From: CAZJWR01 sp964549765
GTDB taxonomy: Bacteria > Zixibacteria > MSB-5A5 > GN15 > JAAZOE01
Assembly: GCA_964549765.1 (NCBI GenBank)
Contig: CAZJWR010000010.1
Coordinates: forward strand, 1-64,000
Length of the DNA stretch: 64,000 nucleotides
Direction of reading: 5' to 3'
The notes beneath the pieces were generated by a model. The model was not told the origin of the DNA. It searched no databases and was given only the letters and a program-made list of their open reading frames with translations. How positions within the stretch are numbered: position 1 is the stretch's first letter; each line of letters starts with the position of its first letter. A program made the position numbers and the translations under genes. This document shows positions 1-7,520 of the stretch, in pieces.

Positions 1-194
1 ATTTTACGATGTGCCATCGCTACAATGCTAAGTATAAAAGAAGCGAGAAAGAGTGGGCCGTAGATAAGAAAAAATCCAAGTGATATAAACATAAGCACTA
101 ATCCTATCGCTAGGCAGAGCCATCCTGCGATCGCTGCTCGACTTCGCGGACGTCGAGCATCTGGTTTCTGTTGCGGTTCTGTCGGCTCGGTCAT
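1..194 (-). CDS. Small membrane protein, C-terminus cut off by window edge
   Basis: The reading frame on the minus strand starts with ATG at 194 and runs off the left edge, giving 64 residues. An AAAGGAGT ribosome binding site lies just upstream (195-206). The N-terminal 25 residues are polar and rich in Pro, Gln and Arg; two closely spaced hydrophobic segments follow (WLCLAIGLVLMFISLGFF and YGPLFLASFILSIVAMA). This looks like a small two-helix inner-membrane protein. The composition is AT-richer than the following genes. Function unknown. Confidence 0.6.
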   Translation of the reverse strand, partial: MTEPTEPQQKPDARRPRSRAAIAGWLCLAIGLVLMFISLGFFLIYGPLFLASFILSIVAMAHRK

Positions 195-429
195 ATTAAC
201 TCCTTTCGCCGCAGTAATTGACCATTGTTCGTCATGCAGCAAAATATATATTTGTCTGGCTTGATAATGCTACGTCTCCGGTTTCCCCATGCTCCAATAC
301 CCCATATTATGCCTTAATCAAATTATATGCAAGCGTTGTCATTAATTCAAGCAGTCATTTTATAAAAATTATCACGGGCAGTAGGCGCTAAAGATAGAAT
401 ATGACATTTATCAAGGCGATGAAAATCAG

Positions 430-456
430 ATGATATCGGATTCACCTTGATATCAT
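430..456. repeat. Inverted repeat ATGATATC / GATATCAT
   Basis: Perfect 8-base arms (430-437 and 449-456) separated by 11 bases, in the AT-rich 307-base gap between the small membrane protein and the ammonia-lyase gene. It could be an operator or an RNA hairpin. Nothing else clear was seen in this gap. Confidence 0.4.
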
Positions 457-483
457 ATTTCAAACTGTGCGAAATTTACACCT

Positions 484-522
484 GCAGTCGGGGAGAATTC
501 ATTACCCCAGGTTCCCGACTGC
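484..522 (-). terminator. Hairpin overlapping the 3' end of the ammonia-lyase gene
   Basis: GCAGTCGGG (484-492) pairs with CCCGACTGC (514-522) around the stop codon of the minus-strand ammonia-lyase gene. There is no T run after it in the direction of transcription, so it may stabilise the mRNA end or only be a weak terminator. Confidence 0.3.
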
Positions 523-2025
523 CTTTTCCACCTCGTGCAGAATCTCACATGATTTGACCAGTTCTTTCATGCGGGTATGGTCGGGATAGAGCGGACGATC
601 CACGTCGAGGAAAGCGACGTACTTGCGAATGATCTCCTTGGCCTTGGTTACACCCTTGCCGAAGCTATATTCGCGGAAATCGAGCGCCTGCGCTGCGGCC
701 ATCATCTCGATACCCAACACGCCATAGGCATTATCGAGAATCTGCATGTTCTTGATGGCCGTGTTCATCCCCATCGAAACGAAATCTTCCTGATCCGCAG
801 CAGCCGGGATGGATTGAATCGACGCCGGAGTAGAAAGTATCCGTTGTTCGACAATCAGCGAATCGGCGGTATACTGGGAAAGCATCAGGCCGGAAAACAT
901 CCCCGCGCCTTTGGTCAAAAACGGCGGCAAGCCGACCGACAGGGCGGGATTGTTGAGGCGGTTCATGCGCCGTTCGGACATGACGCTGACCATGGTGACG
1001 GCCGCACCGGCCATGTCCATCGGAAGCGACACCGGCGTGCCCTGAAAATTGGCCCCGGACAAATGCAGGTTTTCATCGGGGAAAAAGATTGGGTTATCGC
1101 CGACGCCGTTGAGTTCGATTTCGACCTGCGAGCGCGCGTAGGCCAACGCGTCGTGAGCCGCGCCGACCACCTGTGGGGTGGAACGCATGGAGTAGGCGTC
1201 CTGCACCTTGCAGGGGATTTTCCCTTCGGCCAGATCGCCGCCGGCGACCATCGCCAGGATCGCCTTGGCGGAACGCACCGCGCCGGCGAAACCGCGCACT
1301 TTGTGGAGCTTGGCGGAATATGGTTTCATATTGGCCCGGAGCGCATCCAGCGACATGGCGGCGCCGATTTCCGCCTGCTTGAGCCAGTTGTCGGCATCGT
1401 AGAGGAAAATCGCACTCATGGCCGTGAGCAGATTAGAGCCGTTGATGACGGCCAGTCCGTCGCGGGCCTTCAGCCCCGGGACAGGAATCCCGGCGCGTTT
1501 GAGGGCTTCGCCGCCATCGAGCAATTCGTCCTTATAATAGGCTTTGCCTTCGCCCATGAGCACCAGGGCGATCTGGGACATCGGCGCCAAATCGCCGCAG
1601 GCGCCGACCGAGCCTTTCTGGCATACGAACGGCGTGACGCCTTTGTTGAGCATATCGACTAATGTCTGAGTGACCTCGGGCCGCACGCCCGAATTGCCGT
1701 GAGCGTGGACGTTGATCCGCGCCGCCATCGCACCGCGGACATATTCGATAGGGGCGGGATCGCCGATCCCGGCGGAATGATTGTAGATGAGATATTTCTG
1801 GAAGTCCTTGACCTGATCGTCAGTCAGGACGACTTCGGAAAATTCGCCGATGCCGGTGTTGACGCCGTACATGATCTCGTGGGCGGCAATTTTCTTTTCC
1901 AGCATGGCCCGGCATTTTTTGATTCGTTCCAGGGCGCCGGGATGGAGTTCGATTTTTTCGTTGTCGCGGGCGATACGGACAATTTTCTCGATTGTCAGCC
2001 CGGACCCGTTTATGGTAATAGCCAT
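502..2025 (-). CDS. hutH: Aromatic amino acid ammonia-lyase, histidine ammonia-lyase-like
   Basis: 507 residues, the usual length for histidine ammonia-lyase, which removes ammonia non-oxidatively from histidine to give urocanate. Family motifs seen: YGVNTGIGEF near residue 50, HSAGIGDP, the MIO cofactor loop, NGSN, QDAYSMRSTPQ, GDNPIFF, SERRMNR and QEDFVSMG. The MIO loop reads GSVGACGDLAP, so the usual Ala-Ser-Gly triad is Ala-Cys-Gly with Cys at residue 143. Start chosen at 2025: GAGG lies 5 bases upstream, and the longer frame from 2097 would begin upstream of the likely transcription start. QEDFVSMG differs from the QEDHVSM of classical histidine enzymes, so a tyrosine or phenylalanine lyase or aminomutase is possible. 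No other hut genes are nearby. Confidence 0.9.
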   Translation of the reverse strand: MAITINGSGLTIEKIVRIARDNEKIELHPGALERIKKCRAMLEKKIAAHEIMYGVNTGIGEFSEVVLTDDQVKDFQKYLIYNHSAGIGDPAPIEYVRGAMAARINVHAHGNSGVRPEVTQTLVDMLNKGVTPFVCQKGSVGACGDLAPMSQIALVLMGEGKAYYKDELLDGGEALKRAGIPVPGLKARDGLAVINGSNLLTAMSAIFLYDADNWLKQAEIGAAMSLDALRANMKPYSAKLHKVRGFAGAVRSAKAILAMVAGGDLAEGKIPCKVQDAYSMRSTPQVVGAAHDALAYARSQVEIELNGVGDNPIFFPDENLHLSGANFQGTPVSLPMDMAGAAVTMVSVMSERRMNRLNNPALSVGLPPFLTKGAGMFSGLMLSQYTADSLIVEQRILSTPASIQSIPAAADQEDFVSMGMNTAIKNMQILDNAYGVLGIEMMAAAQALDFREYSFGKGVTKAKEIIRKYVAFLDVDRPLYPDHTRMKELVKSCEILHEVEKAVGNLG

Positions 2026-2087
2026 GATGACCTCGTTGTTGTCGGTTGACGTCCCGGGCGGTATGTCCGCCCGCGGGAACAAGGCGA

Positions 2088-2116
2088 TATATAACACTTA
2101 TCCGCGGATTTGACAA
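2088..2116 (-). promoter_or_regulatory. Sigma-70-type promoter for the ammonia-lyase gene
   Basis: Reading the minus strand, TTGTCA (2116-2111), a 17-base spacer and TATATA (2093-2088). The predicted transcription start near 2081 leaves a leader of about 55 bases before the ATG at 2025. Confidence 0.6.
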
Positions 2117-2178
2117 TAATGGAAACGTCCTTTTCACTACCCAAACAACTGCGACATGGCTATATTCCAAAACAGTCT

Positions 2179-3123
2179 ATGGATAATTCAGATCACATTG
2201 AACCCAAACCCGATATCGATAAAGCCGTCGAACCGGTGATCAAGCAGGGCTGGCTACGGGCGCTGGTTTTTATCATTATCTATCCCTTTTTCCTTGTGGT
2301 TCAGGCCCTTTTGATGCTCGCGTTCTCAGGTTTCAAGATTACCAGTATCGAAGATTTCGTTGCCGCTTTCGATAAGCCGATCATGATCCTCGCCCAAGCG
2401 GCTTCCCTGGTTTTGACACTTGTCTATATTTGGCTGTTTCGCCGTTTTATCGATCGCCGGTCGCTGGTCTCGCTCGGCCTCTCTTTCGGCAAGCTGATGC
2501 GAAGGGATTTCGTCGCCGGACTTCTCTGGGGTGCGGCGATGGCAGCGTCGGTATTTTGTCTTCTCTGGATGTTCGGTTTGGCGCATATTCAGCGGGTTCA
2601 ATTTCCGCTGGACCATCTGCTAATCGTGGCGGTAACCATGGCCTTTGCAGCGGCGCAGGAAGAATTGCTGATGCGCGGCTATCTGCTCAACAACCTGATG
2701 CAATCAGCGAACAAATTCCTATCGTTGCTTTTGGTCAGCGTCGTTTTTTCGGTCGGACACGCTCTGAACCCGAATCTTACCCTCGTGGGACTGGTCAATA
2801 TCGTTCTGGCCGGATTGGTCCTGGGTATCTACTATATCCACCGGAGGAATCTGTGGTTTCCTATCGGCCTGCATATCGCATGGAACTGGCTCCAGGGGGC
2901 GGTTTTCGGTTCGCCGGTGAGCGGAATCCAGATGCAGAGCATATTCGTCGTCGAATTCACCGGCAACGAAGATTTGAGCGGCGGCGGGTTCGGCTTTGAG
3001 GGGTCGCTGATGCTGACTGTCGTCGCCGTGGCGGCGATAATCATACTCCATTTCATTTATCGGGAGCCCCAAAACAACCGCAAAGGCAAGTTATCGGAAT
3101 TACCTCGGTCGGGGCAACAATAG
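2179..3123 (+). CDS. CPBP family intramembrane glutamic protease
   Basis: About 314 residues with roughly eight hydrophobic segments. The CPBP (Abi/Rce1-like) signature is complete: EELLMR at residues 161-166 (EExxxR), a second motif FSVGHALNP with His, and a third HIAWNW with His and Asn. Family members cleave or process membrane-associated peptides; the substrate here is unknown. In-frame starts exist at 2110 (TTG), 2119 (ATG) and 2179 (ATG); 2179 is preferred because the upstream extension overlaps the divergent promoter and has no ribosome binding site, although 2179 also lacks a strong one. The C-terminus ends in a basic, polar tail. Confidence 0.85.
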   Translation: MDNSDHIEPKPDIDKAVEPVIKQGWLRALVFIIIYPFFLVVQALLMLAFSGFKITSIEDFVAAFDKPIMILAQAASLVLTLVYIWLFRRFIDRRSLVSLGLSFGKLMRRDFVAGLLWGAAMAASVFCLLWMFGLAHIQRVQFPLDHLLIVAVTMAFAAAQEELLMRGYLLNNLMQSANKFLSLLLVSVVFSVGHALNPNLTLVGLVNIVLAGLVLGIYYIHRRNLWFPIGLHIAWNWLQGAVFGSPVSGIQMQSIFVVEFTGNEDLSGGGFGFEGSLMLTVVAVAAIIILHFIYREPQNNRKGKLSELPRSGQQ

Positions 3124-3224
3124 AGGCTTTCGGCAAATATAAAACCTATTCAATCGCCTAATCATAACAGCCATAGTCTCAGAGTGGGCGCCTGCCGATT
3201 TCCGCCTAAATCGTACGATACCGG

Positions 3225-3253
3225 TTGACATCGGCTTGTGAAAAAATTATCTT
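3225..3253 (+). promoter_or_regulatory. Sigma-70-type promoter of the flotillin operon
   Basis: TTGACA (3225-3230), a 17-base spacer and TATCTT (3248-3253). It sits about 75 bases before the flotillin start and would drive flotillin, the aminotransferase fusion, ndk and the PEP carboxykinase-like gene. Confidence 0.65.
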
Positions 3254-3280
3254 GCGCACCTAAAAAACCGAAATCACAGT

Positions 3281-3297
3281 GCGGCGCCGGGCGCCGC
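3281..3297 (+). promoter_or_regulatory. GC-rich leader hairpin followed by a short T run
   Basis: GCGGCG (3281-3286), loop CCGGG, CGCCGC (3292-3297), then CTTTTC. It lies in the transcribed leader between the promoter at 3225 and the flotillin ribosome binding site (AAGGAG, 3314-3319). Its position suits an attenuator-like element, but the T run is short. Confidence 0.4.
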
Positions 3298-3328
3298 CTT
3301 TTCATTCTTCTTGAAGGAGAGTATAGCG

Positions 3329-4726
3329 GTGACTTCCCTGATAATCATTATTGTCGCCATCGTCGTGGTGGCGGCCATCGTGGCGGTCGTGCTGAAAAAT
3401 TACCGAAAGGTCGGCCCCAACGAGGTGCTTATTATTTCCGGCGGGCGGAAACGCACCATATCGATGCCGGACGGCACCAGCAGACAGGTCGGCTATCGTA
3501 TCCGCATCGGCGGCGGCACCTTCGTGCGACCGTTTATCGAGCAGGCGCAAATCTTGCCGCTCGAAATCATCCCCATGGATATCAAGGTTGATGACGCCAT
3601 TTCCACCAATGGCATCCGGTGCACCATCCGGGGAACGGCGGAAGTGAAAATCGCCGGCGACGAAGCGTCTATCCATCTGGCCGCCGAGCAGTTTCTGGGA
3701 CGGCCCCTGACCGACATCCGCGACGTCGCCTTCCGGACGCTGGAAGGTTCAACGCGGGCGTTGATCGGCAGTATGACTCTGGAATCGCTCAACAAAAGCC
3801 GCAAGGAATTTGGGCAGAAGATTTTCGAAGACGTCAACCAGTATTTCGCCAACATGGGATTGAAGCTACTGTCCTACAACCTCAAAGAGGTCACCGACCC
3901 GTCGGGGTACCTGGAAGCGTTGGGGCGGCCGCGTATCGTGCAGGCTCGGCGTGACGCCGAGGTCGCCGAGGCCGAAGCCGCGCGCGACGCCATCATCCGA
4001 TCGGCTGAGGCGAAAAAAGAAGGAGACGTGGCCAAAATCTCTGCCGATACCAAGGTCGCCGAGGCCAATCACGATTTCGAATTGCGCCGGTCGGAACTCC
4101 AGAAGACCCTGAACGTCAAAAAAGCCGACGCCGATTTCGCCTATGAACTGGAACGGCATAAGCTCAACCAGCAGCTCAAGACCGAAGAGAACAAGGTCAA
4201 ACTGATCGAGAAGGATTCGGCGATCGCGCTCGAAAAGAAAGAAATCGAACGGGTCGAACAGGAACTCGAAGCCAAAGTGCGCAAACCTGCCTCCGCCGAG
4301 CAATTCCGGCTGGAAGCCGAAGCCAAGGGTATGGCCGAAGCCAAGCGTATTCAGGGCGTGGTCGAAGCTGAATTGGTCGAAAAAGTCGGCAAGGCCGAGG
4401 CCGACGCCATGCGCCGCAAAGCCGATTCGTGGAATTCGTATTCGCAGCCGGCGCTGCTTCAGATGATGTTCGAGAAGCTGCCCGATCTGGCCCGCGAGAT
4501 GGCCGCGCCGATTTCCAAAATCGACAAGATCGTAATGCTGTCCAACGACGGCAAGCTGGGCACATCCAAAATCACCGGCGAGTTGGCCGCTATGATGAGC
4601 CAGCTGCCGACGGTGGTCAAGTCGCTGTCCGGATTCGACCTCGAGGCATGGCTCAAGAAGATGGCCGAAGGTCAGGGCAAGCTGGATTCCCCCAAAACCT
4701 CGAGCGACAGCGGGACAAAGGAATAA
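3329..4726 (+). CDS. Flotillin-like SPFH domain membrane scaffold protein
   Basis: 466 residues starting at GTG 3329, nine bases after AAGGAG. A single N-terminal transmembrane segment (residues about 3-22) is followed by an SPFH/band-7 domain (about 25-200) and a long Ala/Glu/Lys-rich region predicted to form coiled coils (about 200-370, with repeated AEA, EAK and AEAKGMAEA patterns), as in FloT/YuaG. Bacterial flotillins oligomerise at the membrane and organise microdomains. It is the first gene of a close operon: the aminotransferase fusion starts three bases after the stop. Its placement with metabolic enzymes rather than with an NfeD partner is unusual. Confidence 0.9.
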   Translation: MTSLIIIIVAIVVVAAIVAVVLKNYRKVGPNEVLIISGGRKRTISMPDGTSRQVGYRIRIGGGTFVRPFIEQAQILPLEIIPMDIKVDDAISTNGIRCTIRGTAEVKIAGDEASIHLAAEQFLGRPLTDIRDVAFRTLEGSTRALIGSMTLESLNKSRKEFGQKIFEDVNQYFANMGLKLLSYNLKEVTDPSGYLEALGRPRIVQARRDAEVAEAEAARDAIIRSAEAKKEGDVAKISADTKVAEANHDFELRRSELQKTLNVKKADADFAYELERHKLNQQLKTEENKVKLIEKDSAIALEKKEIERVEQELEAKVRKPASAEQFRLEAEAKGMAEAKRIQGVVEAELVEKVGKAEADAMRRKADSWNSYSQPALLQMMFEKLPDLAREMAAPISKIDKIVMLSNDGKLGTSKITGELAAMMSQLPTVVKSLSGFDLEAWLKKMAEGQGKLDSPKTSSDSGTKE

Positions 4727-4729
4727 GTG

Positions 4730-7075
4730 ATGGTTTCGACCAGGATCGGCCGGCTGGAACTTTCTCCCACTCTGCGCATCACCGCCAAAGCGCGGGCAAT
4801 GAAGGCCGAGGGGATCGATGTCATCGATTTTTCGGTGGGGGAGCCGGATTTTCCTACGCCGAGTGCTATCAAAGAGGCTGGCAAGAAGGCCATAGACGAC
4901 AACTTCACCAAGTATACCGCCAGCGACGGTATCCCGGAACTGAAAGAGGCCATCCGCGTCCGCATCCGGGAAGACCACGGCGTCGAGTACCAGAAGAACG
5001 AAATCATCGTCAGCGCCGGGGCCAAGCAATGCATCTACAACGCCCTTGTGGCCATCCTCGAACAGGACGACGAAGTTATCATTCCCTCGCCCTATTGGGT
5101 GTCGTACCCGCAGCAGGTGCTGATGTGCGACGGCAAACCGGTCTATATCCACACCCGCGAGGAAAACGGATTCCGCCTGACGCCGGACGAACTGCGCGCG
5201 AATCTAAATTTCAACACCCGGGCAGTGGTCATCAATAACCCCTCGAACCCCACCGGTTCGGCCTACACCAAAGATCAGTTGATGGAACTCTGCGAGATCG
5301 CTGTCAACGAGGGCCTGTGGATCATCGCCGATGAGATTTACGAAAAGGTCATCTACGACGGTTTCAAATTTTGCTCGATTGCTTCGCTGGGCGACAAAAT
5401 AAAGAACAAGACGATCCTCGTCAACGGCTTGTCGAAATCGTACTCGATGACCGGCTGGCGGCTCGGGTACGCCGCCGGGCCGAGGGAAATCGTGGCGGCC
5501 ATGAATATCGTCCAGTCGCACACCATCTCCAATGCAACTTCAATCTCACAGAAAGCCGCCGTCGAGGCGTTATCGGGACATCAGTCGGAAATCAACCAAA
5601 TGGTGGCGCAATTTCAGTCGCGTCGCAACTATATGCTGAACAAGATCCGGCGCATACCTGATGTCAACTGCTATGAACCGCAGGGCGCCTTTTACCTCTA
5701 CCCGAATTTCTCGGCCTATTACAACACCGAATACGGCGGGATGAAAATTCGCAATTCGTACGGGTTGTCCTATTATCTCCTGAAAGAAGCCGCCGTGGCG
5801 GTGGTGCCGGGAATCGCCTTCGGATCGGATGAAAATATCCGTTTTTCATATGCGACGTCGATGGAAAAAATCGAAGAGGGCACTGACCGCGTGATTGAAG
5901 CGATGGCGAAATTAAAAGAATCGCCCAAATACAAGAAGGCGACGCTGCAGAACGTAATGACCTATCCGCGCAAGACGGTCGAGGCCAAGACGGATATATC
6001 GGTCGATGAGCGCGATGCGCTGGTGCAGGAAGCCGAAGCCGCCCTGCCGTATGATCGCTATTTTGAATGGAACGCCAATATCAACGGGATTATTATTCAA
6101 CTGCGCACCAACGACCCGCACCTCTACGATTTCTGGGTGGAAAACTGGTACCCGGCGCAACTGGAATCGGACCTCGAACCGCACGGCATCATCTATGCCG
6201 TCACCGGCGTCGCCGGCCGTCAGCCATACGCCTATTACAATCCGGACATGAAAACCGGCGTTATCTTCAACAGCACCTACTACGGTCAGGTACGAAGTTG
6301 GGCGCTTGCGATCGCGGCCCATGCCAGTGAACGGATGCTCGACGTGCATGGCATCCGAAGCGCCTGCGTCGACATCAAGGGCAGCGGCCTGATCCTGATC
6401 GGCCCCAAGGGACTCAAACGCGGTTCGACATTCGTCCGCCTTCTCGACGATGATGACGCCAAATTCGTATCCAACGATTGGGTGTTCGTGCGTTATCGCG
6501 GTACCGACGCTATTGCCGACGCACCCGAACGCAAATTTTATTTCAAGACGAATATCGCCAAGAACTTCCCGCGCTATGCCCGGATTTTCGACCGGAGCAA
6601 ATGCGAAAACGTCGTCACCACCCGCGCCGACTGGACCAATACCAAAGACCTCGCCGATGAAACTCCGCTCGATTTCGGGGAACCGTATTGCTATTGGGGT
6701 TCCGACGATTCGCGGGCGATGATCGATCCGGCCTGGATCAATGGTCCCAATCGCGTCATCAAGCGGTCCAAAATCAGAAGCGTCGTGTTTCTGGCGCACG
6801 AACCGAATGCGCCCGCGATAGAAAAGCTTTCACCGGAGGCAGCGCTGGAACTGGTTACCACCGGCAAATATCGTCTACCTGAAGGCGCCGGGATATCGCC
6901 GTACAAATCGCAGCCGTTTTTCAATCCGTATCGACTGGTGACCAATGTCGACGAGGAGGATTTGCAGCGGCGTAATTTCCACCAACTGTTCCGGGTGACG
7001 AAAGTCTTCCGTATCAATACGGCGGCGGTTCCGTCGGAGGCGCTCAAGGCCCGCGTCCGGGATGCGATCGGTTAA
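4730..7075 (+). CDS. Aspartate-type aminotransferase fused to a C-terminal PEPCK/HPr kinase-like domain
   Basis: 781 residues from ATG 4730 (AAAGGA seven bases upstream). Residues 1 to about 398 are a complete class I PLP aminotransferase: VGEPDFPTP, NNPSNPTGS, ADEIYE, the PLP lysine K236 in GLSKSYSMTGWRLGY, and an RFSYATS-type carboxylate-binding arginine near the end. Such enzymes interconvert aspartate and oxaloacetate. Residues about 422-781 form a second domain that resembles the HPr kinase/PEP carboxykinase fold: a P-loop-like strand and loop (LILIGPKGLKRGST, G558-T567), then DDDDAKFVSNDWVFV and PERKFYFKTNI. The expected GK[ST] of Walker A is not present, so nucleotide binding is uncertain. 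The frame is continuous across the junction with uniform codon use. The next genes are ndk and a PEP carboxykinase-like gene. Confidence 0.85.
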   Translation: MVSTRIGRLELSPTLRITAKARAMKAEGIDVIDFSVGEPDFPTPSAIKEAGKKAIDDNFTKYTASDGIPELKEAIRVRIREDHGVEYQKNEIIVSAGAKQCIYNALVAILEQDDEVIIPSPYWVSYPQQVLMCDGKPVYIHTREENGFRLTPDELRANLNFNTRAVVINNPSNPTGSAYTKDQLMELCEIAVNEGLWIIADEIYEKVIYDGFKFCSIASLGDKIKNKTILVNGLSKSYSMTGWRLGYAAGPREIVAAMNIVQSHTISNATSISQKAAVEALSGHQSEINQMVAQFQSRRNYMLNKIRRIPDVNCYEPQGAFYLYPNFSAYYNTEYGGMKIRNSYGLSYYLLKEAAVAVVPGIAFGSDENIRFSYATSMEKIEEGTDRVIEAMAKLKESPKYKKATLQNVMTYPRKTVEAKTDISVDERDALVQEAEAALPYDRYFEWNANINGIIIQLRTNDPHLYDFWVENWYPAQLESDLEPHGIIYAVTGVAGRQPYAYYNPDMKTGVIFNSTYYGQVRSWALAIAAHASERMLDVHGIRSACVDIKGSGLILIGPKGLKRGSTFVRLLDDDDAKFVSNDWVFVRYRGTDAIADAPERKFYFKTNIAKNFPRYARIFDRSKCENVVTTRADWTNTKDLADETPLDFGEPYCYWGSDDSRAMIDPAWINGPNRVIKRSKIRSVVFLAHEPNAPAIEKLSPEAALELVTTGKYRLPEGAGISPYKSQPFFNPYRLVTNVDEEDLQRRNFHQLFRVTKVFRINTAAVPSEALKARVRDAIG

Positions 7076-7090
7076 CAGAGGAGTTTTGAC

Positions 7091-7519
7091 GTGGCCAATA
7101 CACTGGGCATAATCAAACCGGACGCCGTGCGGCGCAAACTGGCCGGGAAGATTATCGCCAAAATAGAAAGCGCCGGCTTGATCATTCGCGGCATGAAAGT
7201 CCTGAAGCTTACCCGCGAACAGGCCGAGAAGTTTTACGCCGTTCACGAGCAGAAACCGTTTTATGCATCGCTGGTCGAATTTATGACATCCGGCCCGATC
7301 ATTGTCATGGTCATTGGCGGCCATCGTTCCATAGAACACTGGCGCGACCTGATGGGCGCCACCGATCCGGCCAAGGCGGCCTACAACTCCATCCGCCGCG
7401 AATTCGGCACCTCCATCGAAAAGAACGTCGTGCACGGATCGGACAGCGAGACGACGGCGCGCACGGAGGTGGCCTTTTTCTTCGACGAGCACGAAATTCT
7501 GCCCAAGGAACAAAGCTGA
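7091..7519 (+). CDS. ndk: Nucleoside diphosphate kinase
   Basis: 142 residues from GTG 7091, with GAGGAG about seven bases upstream. It matches the family along its length: GIIKPDAV at the N-terminus, the phosphohistidine H115 in NVVHGSDS, and FFFDEHEI near the end. The enzyme transfers the gamma phosphate between nucleoside triphosphates and diphosphates. It begins 15 bases after the aminotransferase fusion and ends one base before the PEP carboxykinase-like gene, so the three are almost certainly co-transcribed. Bacterial Ndk proteins are usually stand-alone genes, so this placement is notable. Confidence 0.95.
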   Translation: MANTLGIIKPDAVRRKLAGKIIAKIESAGLIIRGMKVLKLTREQAEKFYAVHEQKPFYASLVEFMTSGPIIVMVIGGHRSIEHWRDLMGATDPAKAAYNSIRREFGTSIEKNVVHGSDSETTARTEVAFFFDEHEILPKEQS

Positions 7520-7520
7520 T

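Noticed and set aside
577..1662. Long open frame on the plus strand inside the ammonia-lyase gene
   Set aside because: It is antisense to a conserved gene, has no recognisable domain and has the biased composition of a GC-rich shadow frame.
3866..5152. Long minus-strand frame across the flotillin and aminotransferase genes
   Set aside because: It spans two genes on the opposite strand and is full of low-complexity FG/DD stretches expected of antisense reading of coiled-coil sequence.
4730..7075. Two genes joined by a sequencing frameshift
   Set aside because: The frame is open through the join with no stop and uniform codon use, so a true fusion is more likely.
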